64,000 bases of DNA, taken from Peptoniphilus stercorisuis (GTDB lineage Bacteria; Bacillota; Clostridia; Tissierellales; Peptoniphilaceae). Location of the stretch: the NCBI RefSeq assembly GCF_017874395.1, contig NZ_JAGGLJ010000005.1, forward strand, positions 62,001 through 126,000. The letters run 5' to 3'. Shown here piece by piece: positions 39,010-47,759 of the stretch (within the stretch, counting starts at the first letter, position 1; each line of letters begins with the position of its first letter). The notes under the pieces were generated by a model, which saw only the letters and a list, made by a program, of their open reading frames with translations, ran no database searches and was not told the origin of the DNA. The translations under genes were made by a program, and so were the position numbers.

Positions 39010-39038
39010 TTGACATGATTTTTAAAAAACAATATAAT
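39010..39038 (+). promoter_or_regulatory. Consensus promoter of aspS
   Basis: TTGACA (39010-39015), a 17-base spacer and TATAAT (39033-39038). It begins two bases after the preceding stop codon, leaving a leader of about 165 bases before aspS. Confidence 0.9.
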
Positions 39039-39044
39039 CAGATT

Positions 39045-39194
39045 AATGTAAAAGAGACAAATTTAATTGATTTAGAGTTTAACTCTTTTAAATAATAAAT
39101 CGTACACCTCTTTTATTTAGGTAATAAGTTTTATTAACTAAGGGTGTTACAAGGAAAACAAGCCTCGTCCCTTAAGACGAGGTTTATTTATTTT
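39045..39194 (+). promoter_or_regulatory. aspS leader with T-box-like terminator/antiterminator (apparently decayed)
   Basis: The 3' half matches the T-box skeleton. TAAGGGTG at 39139-39146 can pair with CCCTTA at 39169-39174, which instead forms the loop and stem edge of the terminator CCTCGTC (39163-39169) / GACGAGG (39176-39182) followed by a T-rich run to 39194. The canonical GGTGGTACCGCG stretch is GGTGTTACAAGG here, so the UGGN bulge that binds tRNA NCCA is missing. The 5' half is only about 90 bases and shows no clear Stem I. TAAAAGAG at 39049-39056 can pair with either of two CTCTTTTA copies (39083-39090, 39108-39115), and AGAGTTTAACTCT at 39074-39086 is a palindrome. Confidence 0.55.
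39163..39194 (+). terminator. Intrinsic terminator in the aspS leader
   Basis: Perfect 7-bp GC-rich stem CCTCGTC / GACGAGG, loop CCTTAA, then TTTATTTATTTT. It lies 17 bases before the aspS start codon, so it must be regulated or leaky. Confidence 0.85.
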
Positions 39195-39211
39195 CATATG
39201 GAGGGATAATT

Positions 39212-40990
39212 GTGGCCGAGAAAATGGGCAATTTAAAACGCAGTATGTACTGCGGTGAAATACGTGAAGAAAACATAAATGAAGAAGTAACTCTTATGGG
39301 ATGGGTTGCTAAAGAAAGAAATTTAGGTTCTATAATATTTGTTGATTTAAGAGATAGAGCAGGAATAGCACAAATCGTTTTTGATGATACAGTTGATAAG
39401 GACTTATTTAATAAAGCAACAAAATTAAGATCTGAATTTGTAATTGCTATAAAAGGTATAATAAGACAAAGATCATCAATAAATGATAAAATACCAACTG
39501 GTAAAGTAGAAATTTTAGCAAATGATCTAAAGATACTTAATGAATCAGAAGTGCCACCAATTTATATAAAAGATGATGATAATGTTTCAGAAACTATGAG
39601 ACTTAAAAATAGACCATTAGATTTAAGAAAACCATTTATGCAAAATAATCTAATGATGAGATCAAAATTTTATAAAGTAACTAGAGATTTCTTTGCAAAT
39701 GAAGGATTTATTGAAGTGGAAACTCCAATGCTTACAAAGCCAACTCCAGAAGGAGCAAGAGACTATTTAGTACCTAGTAGAGTTAATGATGGACAGTTTT
39801 ATGCACTGCCTCAATCACCACAACTTTTAAAACAACTTTTAATGGTTTCAGGTCTTGATAGATATTTCCAAATTACAAAATGTTTTAGAGATGAAGACTT
39901 AAGAGCAAATAGACAACCTGAGTTTACACAAATAGACTTAGAGATGAGTTTTGTAGAAATAGATGATGTAATATCAATCAATGAAAAATTCCTTAAATAT
40001 GCTTTTAAAGAAATGGTTGATGTAGATATAGAACTTCCTATTAAGAGAATGAAGTATAAAGAAGCTATGGATAGATTTGGAGTAGATAAACCTGATTTAA
40101 GATTTGATCTTGAACTTCAAGATATTTCATCTATAGTTAAAAATTGTGGATTTAAAGTTTTTGAAAATGCTACAGAAGAAGGATATAGCGTAAGAGGAAT
40201 AAATATTAAATCTGGAGCTGACTTTTATTCAAGAAAGGCAATTGGTAAACTAGAAGACTTTGTAAAAGATTATGGTGCTCATGGACTTGCTTGGATTAAA
40301 CTTGTAGATGGAGAAATAAATTCACCTATTGCAAAATTCTTAGATGAAAAAGTATTAGATGATATTATAAAAACTATGAATGCAGAAGATAAAGATTTAT
40401 TAGTATTTGTAGCTGATAAAAATAAAGTAGTATATGATAGTTTAGGAAATTTAAGAAATAAAGTTGCAAAAGATATGGAATTAATCAAAAAAGGTGATTA
40501 TAAATTAGTTTGGATCACAGAATTCCCACTATTTGAGTATGATGAAGAAGATGAAAGATATGTTGCAAAACATCATCCATTTACATCACCTATGGATGAA
40601 GATTTAGATATAGTTTTAACTGAGCCTCAAAATGCAAGAGCAAAAGCCTATGACATAGTAATTAATGGAGATGAAATGGGTGGAGGAAGTATTAGAATAA
40701 ATGATAGAGAAATTCAAAAAACAATGTTTAAAGCTTTAGGATTTACAGAAGAAGAAGCTCAAAATAAATTTGGATTTTTATTAGAAGCATTTAAATATGG
40801 AGCACCACCTCATGGAGGACTTGCATATGGACTTGATAGATTAATAATGTTATTTACAGACTCAGATAATATAAGAGATGTAATAGCATTTCCTAAAACT
40901 CAATCTGCAACTTGTCTTCTAACAGGAGCACCAACTAGACTTACAGAGGAACAGTTAGAAGAAGTGCATATTAAGGTTATTGAAAAGTAA
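39212..40990 (+). CDS. aspS: Aspartyl-tRNA synthetase
   Basis: This class II synthetase charges tRNA-Asp. The N-terminal anticodon-binding OB fold (about residues 20-115) is followed by motif 2 FRDEDLRANRQPEFTQID (about 225-242), a GAD insertion typical of bacterial-type AspRS, and motif 3 GGLAYGLDRLIMLF near the C-terminus. At 592 residues it is the bacterial-length enzyme. GTG 39212 follows GGAGGG at a good distance; a downstream ATG at 39224 is possible. It is preceded by a leader with an intrinsic terminator. Confidence 0.97.
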   Translation: MAEKMGNLKRSMYCGEIREENINEEVTLMGWVAKERNLGSIIFVDLRDRAGIAQIVFDDTVDKDLFNKATKLRSEFVIAIKGIIRQRSSINDKIPTGKVEILANDLKILNESEVPPIYIKDDDNVSETMRLKNRPLDLRKPFMQNNLMMRSKFYKVTRDFFANEGFIEVETPMLTKPTPEGARDYLVPSRVNDGQFYALPQSPQLLKQLLMVSGLDRYFQITKCFRDEDLRANRQPEFTQIDLEMSFVEIDDVISINEKFLKYAFKEMVDVDIELPIKRMKYKEAMDRFGVDKPDLRFDLELQDISSIVKNCGFKVFENATEEGYSVRGINIKSGADFYSRKAIGKLEDFVKDYGAHGLAWIKLVDGEINSPIAKFLDEKVLDDIIKTMNAEDKDLLVFVADKNKVVYDSLGNLRNKVAKDMELIKKGDYKLVWITEFPLFEYDEEDERYVAKHHPFTSPMDEDLDIVLTEPQNARAKAYDIVINGDEMGGGSIRINDREIQKTMFKALGFTEEEAQNKFGFLLEAFKYGAPPHGGLAYGLDRLIMLFTDSDNIRDVIAFPKTQSATCLLTGAPTRLTEEQLEEVHIKVIEK

Positions 40991-41000
40991 GGAGGATCTT

Positions 41001-41423
41001 ATGGAGCAAATAGGTGTAGTAGTAAAAGAAGATGGCGAGCATATAGAAATACTTGCAGTTAGAGAAAGTGCCTGTGGTTCCGATTGTTCAACTTGTTCTG
41101 CTAAATGTAGTGAATCAAAGCCTTTTAACTTAAAAACTATAAACACAATAAATGCTAAAGTAGGAGATCGTGTAAGAATAGAAATGAACTCTAAAGCAGT
41201 TTTAAGTTATATGGTATTAATATATGGACTTCCATTAGTATTTTTTATGGCAGGATCTGTAATATTCTTTTCAATTTTTAAGAATTTAAATTATCTACAT
41301 GCTGAGCTATATAGTCTTATTGCAGGACTATTGGTAATGTCAGTAGCATATTTAATAATTAAAAAAGTAGATAATAAATATGGAAAGGCAGGAAATAATA
41401 ATCTAGTTTTAAGTAAGTTTTAG
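41001..41423 (+). CDS. RseC/MucC-family membrane protein
   Basis: This protein of about 140 residues begins with a small beta domain carrying a cysteine cluster (SACGSDCSTCSAKC, about residues 20-33) and then two transmembrane helices (about 71-92 and 99-120). This is the RseC/SoxR-reducing-system family pattern, in which the cysteines may bind an Fe-S cluster or take part in redox reactions; some members are near rnf genes. In this window its role is unknown. I use ATG 41001 behind GGAGG rather than the in-frame TTG at 40980 inside aspS. Confidence 0.85.
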   Translation: MEQIGVVVKEDGEHIEILAVRESACGSDCSTCSAKCSESKPFNLKTINTINAKVGDRVRIEMNSKAVLSYMVLIYGLPLVFFMAGSVIFFSIFKNLNYLHAELYSLIAGLLVMSVAYLIIKKVDNKYGKAGNNNLVLSKF

Positions 41424-41432
41424 GAGATAGAT

Positions 41433-42281
41433 ATGGAAAAAAATTCAAAATTTTTAAAAATATTATCTATTTTATTGATTATTATTTTAGGAATAAGTAT
41501 TTTATTTTTTGGATATACAACACTTAGTATTAAAAATATTGAGGCTATTAAAAAAGATAATAATACTTTAAATGAAGAGCTTAAGATAAAAAATATAGAA
41601 GAAGAAAAATTATCTATAGAATATAATGAAAAAAAAGATAAACTAGAAAACTCAACTTATGAGTTTTCTAGTTTATATGGATATAATTTAAAAGATAAAA
41701 AAGAGAATATTCTATTAAATACAGCAGATAGACTTAAAAGTGAAAATAAAAATATATTAAAGCAAATAGAATCTGCAGTCTTAAAATATAATGATTATTT
41801 TAATGGAGCTTATTATAATGATGAAAGTTTTATAAATTTAGTAAGTGATTTTTCGAGTCTTATTGATTTAAAGTCTACAGAGAGTTTATCTACAGATTTA
41901 TATAGAGATATTAATTTTAATGCATTTAATGAAATATCTAAAGAAAATGGAACTATAAATTATTTAAATTCTTTAAATAGAAATTCTAAAGAAAATAATA
42001 TTTTATATTTTTCAACAGCAATGTATTCTATAAAATTAAATAAAGTATTAACAGGTTCTATAGATATAGAAAAAAATTTAGATAGTATTTATGCTGAAAT
42101 TATAAATTTAACGGATTTATATTCTAATTTAGAAAGATATGGATTAAATACTGGATATTTGACATCTTATAGACTATCAGAATTAAAAGAAGAAATATCT
42201 AGACTAAGTAAAGAGTATTACATGAATTTAGGAGTAATAGAAATATTAGAAATAGGTGATAATAATGAAAAGATTAAATAA
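41433..42281 (+). CDS. Unrecognised membrane-anchored coiled-coil protein
   Basis: I do not recognise this 282-residue protein. Residues about 8-28 form a signal-anchor helix, residues about 35-75 are coiled-coil-prone (Lys/Glu/Asn with regular Leu/Ile), and the rest is a helical, polar domain probably outside the membrane. There are no cysteines of note and no catalytic motif. It has the same layout as the next gene, which overlaps it by 17 bases, so the two are translationally coupled and may form a complex. It follows the RseC-like gene by 9 bases. Confidence 0.8.
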   Translation: MEKNSKFLKILSILLIIILGISILFFGYTTLSIKNIEAIKKDNNTLNEELKIKNIEEEKLSIEYNEKKDKLENSTYEFSSLYGYNLKDKKENILLNTADRLKSENKNILKQIESAVLKYNDYFNGAYYNDESFINLVSDFSSLIDLKSTESLSTDLYRDINFNAFNEISKENGTINYLNSLNRNSKENNILYFSTAMYSIKLNKVLTGSIDIEKNLDSIYAEIINLTDLYSNLERYGLNTGYLTSYRLSELKEEISRLSKEYYMNLGVIEILEIGDNNEKIK

Positions 42282-43422
42282 TAAAATTTATATTTTAACT
42301 ATCATTATAAGTATCGCTTTGATTTCTGTATTTTCATATTATTCCTTTTTAAATATAAGCAAAAATCAAAGTGTTAATACTTTGTATAAAAATCAAAATA
42401 AGGTATTGAAAGAAAAAATAATAAAAATTGATGAAAATATTAATTCTTCAAAATCTAAACTTGAAGTAATAGATAAAAAAGAAGAAGAGATACTTGAAAA
42501 AATAAAATACTATGAAAATGTAAATATAGATTTAAGTAAATACTCTAATGATTATAATAGAGGACTTGTAAATTCTATAAAGGGAAACTTAGATCTTGAT
42601 AGAAAAAATTCAATTAAAGATAAAAGTATCAGATATAGGAAATTAAGATCTGTATATTTTTCTGATGATGAAGTTGCCTCTAAAAGTGAAGCAATTAATA
42701 ATATAACTATTAACTCTTTGATTTTAAATGATTATTTATATACAATTTTAAATACAAAGATAGTTAAAAATAATAATGAAGTTTTTAAAAATATAGGAGT
42801 ATTAAATCAAATTGAAGAGAATAATAATTATATGATTAAAGACACTTTATATAAATTTTTATCGAAGGAAGAAAATTTAAAAAATAAAAATCTTCTCTTT
42901 GAAGAAACTAAAAATATTATAAAACTTAAAGAAGAGTCAATTCTTGCATATGATAATTTATTATATCCAAGTGAATATAATTATAATTACTTAAATCAAA
43001 CTAAAAATAATTTGGAAATTGAAAAAAATAATATTGCATATAATGATAAATTTAAATTAAATGATGATACATTAGTTAATATTAAAAAAATTAATAAACA
43101 AGAACTTTTTAATATTGATGTTATTAGTCAAAATATAGACTATTTAAATAGTTTGGATATTTTAGATAAAACACTTGAAGAGGAAAGTGGTGTTCAGGTT
43201 TTAAGATATTTAGTTGATCATAGAAATAGATTGTATTTAATAGAGGAAAGACTAGATGGAAGTCCAATGACTTTGAATTACTATAATCCTCAAGGAAATG
43301 CTTTTTCTCAAATAGATATGAATAATTTTAAAATATATTATTTTTATGACAAGAGTAATAAGGAAAATTTAAATTTATATAATTACTCAATGAAATTATA
43401 TAAAACTTATAAAAGAGACTGA
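42265..43422 (+). CDS. Second unrecognised membrane-anchored coiled-coil protein
   Basis: This 385-residue protein has a membrane anchor at about residues 6-26, a coiled-coil-prone stretch at about 35-75 and a long polar helical region. The last 100 residues have more beta character (LRYLVDHRNRLYLIEERLDG, then TLNYYNPQGNAFSQIDM). I recognise no family. ATG 42265 is preferred because AGGTGA precedes it; the in-frame GTG at 42256 is part of that ribosome-binding site. It ends at a bidirectional terminator shared with the convergent exporter genes. Confidence 0.8.
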   Translation: MKRLNNKIYILTIIISIALISVFSYYSFLNISKNQSVNTLYKNQNKVLKEKIIKIDENINSSKSKLEVIDKKEEEILEKIKYYENVNIDLSKYSNDYNRGLVNSIKGNLDLDRKNSIKDKSIRYRKLRSVYFSDDEVASKSEAINNITINSLILNDYLYTILNTKIVKNNNEVFKNIGVLNQIEENNNYMIKDTLYKFLSKEENLKNKNLLFEETKNIIKLKEESILAYDNLLYPSEYNYNYLNQTKNNLEIEKNNIAYNDKFKLNDDTLVNIKKINKQELFNIDVISQNIDYLNSLDILDKTLEEESGVQVLRYLVDHRNRLYLIEERLDGSPMTLNYYNPQGNAFSQIDMNNFKIYYFYDKSNKENLNLYNYSMKLYKTYKRD

Positions 43423-43440
43423 ATTATCAGTCTCTTTTTA
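43411..43440. terminator. Bidirectional terminator between convergent units
   Basis: AAAAGAGACTGA / TCAGTCTCTTTT is a perfect 12-bp stem with loop ATTA, flanked by A and T runs on both sides. The two stop codons lie inside it. Confidence 0.93.
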
Positions 43441-43879
43441 ATATATTATTTTTTATTGTAACAAAGGCTTTAGTAAAGCCTGTTGAAGCAACTACACCTA
43501 GAGACAATGCTATTAATGTATAGAATGTTTCTGAGAATGTAGCTCTAAAGATTTCGTAGCTTCCATAGATTAAATAATACATTGTATAATAAGTTCCAGC
43601 TCCTGGAATCATTGGAACTAAGCCTGGTAGAATAAATAATAATGCTGGAGTTTTAAATATTCTTGCACAAATTTCTCCTATTATACCAACACAAAAGGCA
43701 GATATAAAACCTGCTAAAATTACATTATTTGTAGCTAGTACAATATATTTAAATAGAACCCATATTATTCCACTAACTGAACAAGCAAAGGGTAATATCC
43801 TTTTAGGACAATTAAAGTACATAGAAAAACCCATAGTTCCAAAAAATGCTATAACAAATTGTGAAAGATAAAAGCTCAT
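43427..43879 (-). CDS. Threonine/serine exporter, small subunit (ThrE C-terminal half, YjjB-like)
   Basis: This membrane protein of about 150 residues has four to five hydrophobic segments and the family signature ALLFILPGLVPMIPGAGTYYTMY. In Corynebacterium ThrE the two halves are fused; in many Firmicutes they are separate, as here. I start it at 43879, where GAGG precedes ATG on the minus strand; a longer frame to 43927 would overlap the upstream gene. It lies 7 bases downstream of its partner. Substrate specificity in this organism is not shown. Confidence 0.88.
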   Translation of the reverse strand: MSFYLSQFVIAFFGTMGFSMYFNCPKRILPFACSVSGIIWVLFKYIVLATNNVILAGFISAFCVGIIGEICARIFKTPALLFILPGLVPMIPGAGTYYTMYYLIYGSYEIFRATFSETFYTLIALSLGVVASTGFTKAFVTIKNNILKRD

Positions 43880-43886
43880 ATAAACC

Positions 43887-44675
43887 TCACATAAAAATTT
43901 TAAGAACAACTCCTGCTCCAAGGGCAATAGAAGTTGCTAAAAATATAGCCTTAGTAAAACCGATTACACCTGATAAAAAATCTCCATTCATAGTTTCTCT
44001 TGATGCGTTTGTAGCTTCAACTCCAGGCACTAATATCATAATACCACCTATAATAACTTTATCGATATTAGTTGCTAGATTAAGCTTAATACAAACTACA
44101 GCTAGAAGTGAAACAATAAATGCTCCTATAAAATTATTGATTACAAAGGAGAGTTTTAAGTTAGATACTTTGTTAAAAATTTGTGACATAATAGCGGCTA
44201 TAAAGAATGTAGAAACAAAGTCTTTAAAATTTCCACCAAATAAAATAGTAAAAAAAGCTCCAGCAATAGCAGCTGCTAAGTTTTTTTGCCAATTAGAAAG
44301 AATATTTTTTGTTTCAATTTCTTTTAATATTTCCATACCTTCATTGTAATCGATACCACCATCAGCAACGAAGTTACGAGAAAATGTATTAACTTTGTCT
44401 ATTATGTCTAAATTAGTACCTCTAGGTTCTACTCTTTTAAAAGTAGTAAATGTCTCACCTTTATAAGTTATAGATACAAAAAGAGCTAATGGAAGTGCAT
44501 AGGCATTTACATCATCAATATTTTCTTTAGATTCACAGATTCTTTTTACAGTATCTTCTGCTCTATAAATTTCAGCTCCACTTTTAATTAAAATTTCGCC
44601 AGCATATAAAGCTAAATTTGCTAATTTTTTTACATCATTAGTATTTTCAATTTTTTTAACCATAAATAACCTCAT
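43887..44675 (-). CDS. Threonine/serine exporter, large subunit (ThrE N-terminal half, YjjP-like)
   Basis: The cytoplasmic N-terminal domain (about residues 1-115) includes LALYAGEILIKSGAEIYRAED, and residues about 118-262 form five hydrophobic helices including ILVPGVEATNASRETMNGD, a family signature (sequence segments match the DUF1212/ThrE family). The two-gene unit is divergent from der, with a minus-strand promoter at 44684-44712. ThrE proteins export threonine and serine by proton motive force in Corynebacterium. Confidence 0.9.
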   Translation of the reverse strand: MRLFMVKKIENTNDVKKLANLALYAGEILIKSGAEIYRAEDTVKRICESKENIDDVNAYALPLALFVSITYKGETFTTFKRVEPRGTNLDIIDKVNTFSRNFVADGGIDYNEGMEILKEIETKNILSNWQKNLAAAIAGAFFTILFGGNFKDFVSTFFIAAIMSQIFNKVSNLKLSFVINNFIGAFIVSLLAVVCIKLNLATNIDKVIIGGIMILVPGVEATNASRETMNGDFLSGVIGFTKAIFLATSIALGAGVVLKIFM

Positions 44676-44683
44676 TCAATTTG

Positions 44684-44712
44684 ATTATACTATCTTTAAG
44701 TGTCTTGTACAA
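44684..44712 (-). promoter_or_regulatory. Promoter of the ThrE-type operon
   Basis: On the minus strand, TTGTAC and TATAAT are separated by 17 bases. The promoter is back-to-back with that of der. Confidence 0.7.
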
Positions 44713-44724
44713 TCATAATATTAA

Positions 44725-44753
44725 TTGAAAGTACTTTAATCTAATGATATAAT
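44725..44753 (+). promoter_or_regulatory. Promoter of the der-plsY-gpsA unit
   Basis: TTGAAA (44725-44730), a 17-base spacer and TATAAT (44748-44753), 32 bases before the der ATG. Confidence 0.8.
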
Positions 44754-44785
44754 GGAAATCGAAATTAATAGAATGGGGTGATAGT

Positions 44786-46102
44786 ATGGAAAAACCCATA
44801 GTGTCAATTATTGGTACACCAAATGTTGGAAAATCAACACTTTTTAATAAAATTGTAGGAAGAAAAATATCTATAACAGAAGATACTCCAGGAGTTACAA
44901 GAGATAGAATTTATTCTGATGCCGATTGGTTAGGAAGAAATTTTTTACTTGTAGATACAGGAGGATTAGATCTAAAGGATCAAGATATTTTCATGTCTAG
45001 TATAAAAGCACAAGTAGATCTTGCTCTTGATACAAGTGATGTTGTTGTTTTTTTAACTGATGCGGTTAAGGGTGTTTCAGCTAACGATAAAGAGATAGCA
45101 ACATATCTTAGAAAATCTAATAAAAAAGTAATACTTGCATTAAATAAATTTGATTCAAAAGCAGCTAATGATAATTATTATGATTTCTTTGAACTAGGAC
45201 TAGGTGATCCTATAAGGATTAGTTCTGAGCAAGGAATGGGAGTTGGAGATTTATTAGATGAGATTATAGAAGGATTTCCAGCACAAGAAGAAGAGTATGA
45301 AGACGATAAAATCAGAGTTTCATTTATTGGAAAACCAAATGTTGGAAAATCTTCTTTAATAAATAATATTCTAGGTGAAGACAGAGTTATTGTAACAAAT
45401 ATACCTGGAACTACTAGAGATGCAATAGATACTAATTTTTCTTATAAAGATGAAGAATATATATTGGTTGATACAGCTGGACTTAGAAAGAAAAAGCGTA
45501 TAGACGAAAATGTTGAAAGATATTCTGTAATAAGAACATTGACTTCAATTGAAAGATCAAGCGTATGTGTACTTGTAATAGATGCAAGTGAGGGAGTGTC
45601 TGAGCAAGATGCAAAAATTGTAGGATATGCTCATGACAATAATAAAGCTATAATAATAGCTGTAAACAAATGGGACTTAATAGAAAAAGATAATAAGACA
45701 ATGCGTAAATTTGAAAAAGAAGTAAGAGAAAGACTTCCTTTCATAAATTATGCACCAATATTATTTATATCAGCTAAAACAGGTCAAAGAGTAAATAGAT
45801 TATTAGAACTTATTTCAATAGTAAATAATAATTATAATCATAGAATTCAAACAGGTGTCTTAAATGATATATTAAATAGAGCAGTATTAATGAATCAACC
45901 ACCATCAGATAAAGGCAGACGTGGAAAACTTTATTATGGTACTCAGGCTTCTGTTAGACCACCGAAATTTGTATTGCATGTAAATGATAAAGCTTTATTT
46001 CATTTTAGCTATGTAAGATATATTGAAAATCAAATAAGAGAATCTTATAGTTTCGATGGAGTGCCTATAGTATTAACACTTAGAAATAGAGGCGAAAATT
46101 AA
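44786..46102 (+). CDS. der: Ribosome biogenesis GTPase Der (EngA)
   Basis: Der carries two tandem GTPase domains and helps mature the 50S subunit. Domain 1 has GTPNVGKSTLFNK (about residues 10-22), DTPGVTRD, DTGG and NKFD. Domain 2 has GKPNVGKSSLINN (about 180-192), IPGTTRDAID, DTAGLRKKKRI and NKWD. A KH-like C-terminal domain follows (GKLYYGTQASVRPPKFVLHVN). At 438 residues it is full length. Its stop overlaps the plsY ATG (TAATG). Confidence 0.98.
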   Translation: MEKPIVSIIGTPNVGKSTLFNKIVGRKISITEDTPGVTRDRIYSDADWLGRNFLLVDTGGLDLKDQDIFMSSIKAQVDLALDTSDVVVFLTDAVKGVSANDKEIATYLRKSNKKVILALNKFDSKAANDNYYDFFELGLGDPIRISSEQGMGVGDLLDEIIEGFPAQEEEYEDDKIRVSFIGKPNVGKSSLINNILGEDRVIVTNIPGTTRDAIDTNFSYKDEEYILVDTAGLRKKKRIDENVERYSVIRTLTSIERSSVCVLVIDASEGVSEQDAKIVGYAHDNNKAIIIAVNKWDLIEKDNKTMRKFEKEVRERLPFINYAPILFISAKTGQRVNRLLELISIVNNNYNHRIQTGVLNDILNRAVLMNQPPSDKGRRGKLYYGTQASVRPPKFVLHVNDKALFHFSYVRYIENQIRESYSFDGVPIVLTLRNRGEN

Positions 46103-46704
46103 TGAAAAGCCTATTAGTCTATATACTGTCCTATTTATTAGGGACAGTATCTGGATCTTATTTAATAGGTAATATATTTTTAAAAGTTGATATAAGAAAA
46201 CATGGCAGTGGAAATGCTGGAACGACTAATGCTTTAAGAGTTCTTGGTAAAAAATGGGGAGTTATAACCTTTGTTATTGATTTTTTAAAGGGAAGTTTAA
46301 TAGTTTTTATTACTAAATACTTATTAAATCTTCCTGAACATGTAATAATATTATCAATACTTTTTTGTGTTTTAGGACATGACTATCCATTTCATATGAA
46401 TTTTAAAGGGGGCAAGGGAGTTGCGACAACTATGGGCTCTCTTGCTGTTTTTAATTTTAAATTAACTTTTATAGCTTGGGCAATTTGGATGATTGTAGTT
46501 ATTTTAAGCAAAATGGCTTCTTTAGGTTCAATATGTTTTTTCACTGCAATAATTATTTTGTTTACAATTTTAGAGAATTATTCCTATGATGTTTTAACCG
46601 TAATTTGGATTATTTCCATTCTTGGTATAATAAGACATAGATCAAATATTAAGAGGATTTTAAGCGGAAATGAAAATAAGTTAGGTAAGGAGAGAAAAAA
46701 ATGA
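46102..46704 (+). CDS. plsY: Glycerol-3-phosphate acyltransferase PlsY
   Basis: PlsY transfers the acyl group from acyl-phosphate (made by PlsX) to glycerol-3-phosphate at the membrane. It has about five hydrophobic segments and the conserved loops GSGNAGTTNALRVLGKKWG, FVIDFLKG and HDYPFHMNFKGGKGVAT. The 200-residue length is typical. It overlaps gpsA by 4 bases; GpsA supplies its glycerol-3-phosphate substrate, so two consecutive steps are coupled. Confidence 0.97.
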   Translation: MKSLLVYILSYLLGTVSGSYLIGNIFLKVDIRKHGSGNAGTTNALRVLGKKWGVITFVIDFLKGSLIVFITKYLLNLPEHVIILSILFCVLGHDYPFHMNFKGGKGVATTMGSLAVFNFKLTFIAWAIWMIVVILSKMASLGSICFFTAIIILFTILENYSYDVLTVIWIISILGIIRHRSNIKRILSGNENKLGKERKK

Positions 46705-47705
46705 ATATAGCAGTTCTTGGCGGCGGTAGTTGGGGAACAGCAGTAGCAAGACTTCTTTCTAATAAAGGACATGATGTAAAATTCTATATTAGAAATAATG
46801 AAATAGTCGAAGATATAAATAAAAATTTAGAAAATTCAAAATACTTACCAGGTATAAAATTTAAAAAAATAACTGCAACTAATAATATAGAGTTTGCAAT
46901 AAAAGATTGTAAAATTATAGTATTAGCAGTACCGACAAATGCAGTTAGAACAGTTTTAAAATCAATTCAAAATGAAGTAAATGAACAGCAGATAATAGTT
47001 AATTTAGCAAAGGGTATAGAAGTTGATTCTCTAGATAGAGTTTCTGAAATATCAGAAGAAATTTTACCGAAAAATCACTTTGCTGTTTTATCAGGACCAT
47101 CTCATGCTGAAGAAGTAGGACTAGATATACCAACAGCAGTAACAGTATCCTCAAAGGATAAAGAAACATCAAAATTAGTACAAGATGCTTTTGCAACAGA
47201 AAAATTTAGAGTATATACGAATCCAGATTTAATAGGTGTTGAATTTGGAGGAGCTTTAAAAAATATAATTGCACTTGCAGCTGGAATGAGTGATGGACTT
47301 GGATATGGAGATAATACAAAAGCTGCTTTAATGACTCGTGGAATATATGAAATGAGTAAACTTGGAATTTCACTTGGAGCAAATGCTCATACATTTAATG
47401 GTTTAGCAGGTATAGGGGATTTAATAGTAACTTGTACAAGTATGCATTCAAGAAATAGACGAGCAGGAATATTAATAGGTGAGGGATTATCTTCAGAAGA
47501 AGCAGCAATTGAAGTCGGTCAAGTAGTAGAAGGTGTTAAAACTACAAAATCGGCTTATGAATTATCTAAAAAACATAATGTTTCTATGCCTATTACTGAA
47601 AAACTATATGAAGTATTATATTTAAATAAAGATCCAAGAGATGCAGTAATGTCACTTATGACTCGTGATAACAAAGAAGAAATCGAACAAATCTTCTTTG
47701 AATAA
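46701..47705 (+). CDS. gpsA: NAD(P)-dependent glycerol-3-phosphate dehydrogenase
   Basis: GpsA reduces dihydroxyacetone phosphate to sn-glycerol-3-phosphate for phospholipids. The Rossmann motif is LGGGSWGTAVARLL (about residues 5-18), followed by LSGPSHAEEV, the catalytic Lys in FGGALKNIIALAAGM and GLAGIGDLIVTCTS. The 334-residue length is standard. Confidence 0.98.
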   Translation: MNIAVLGGGSWGTAVARLLSNKGHDVKFYIRNNEIVEDINKNLENSKYLPGIKFKKITATNNIEFAIKDCKIIVLAVPTNAVRTVLKSIQNEVNEQQIIVNLAKGIEVDSLDRVSEISEEILPKNHFAVLSGPSHAEEVGLDIPTAVTVSSKDKETSKLVQDAFATEKFRVYTNPDLIGVEFGGALKNIIALAAGMSDGLGYGDNTKAALMTRGIYEMSKLGISLGANAHTFNGLAGIGDLIVTCTSMHSRNRRAGILIGEGLSSEEAAIEVGQVVEGVKTTKSAYELSKKHNVSMPITEKLYEVLYLNKDPRDAVMSLMTRDNKEEIEQIFFE

Positions 47706-47759
47706 TAACCAAATTAAAAAACTTTATGTTATAATTATAGAGTAATTAGGTGGATGAAC

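Noticed and set aside
43861-44349. Plus-strand open frame of 162 residues opposite the ThrE-type genes
   Set aside because: The minus-strand genes have family motifs, a promoter and good starts; the plus-strand frame has neither motif nor ribosome-binding site.
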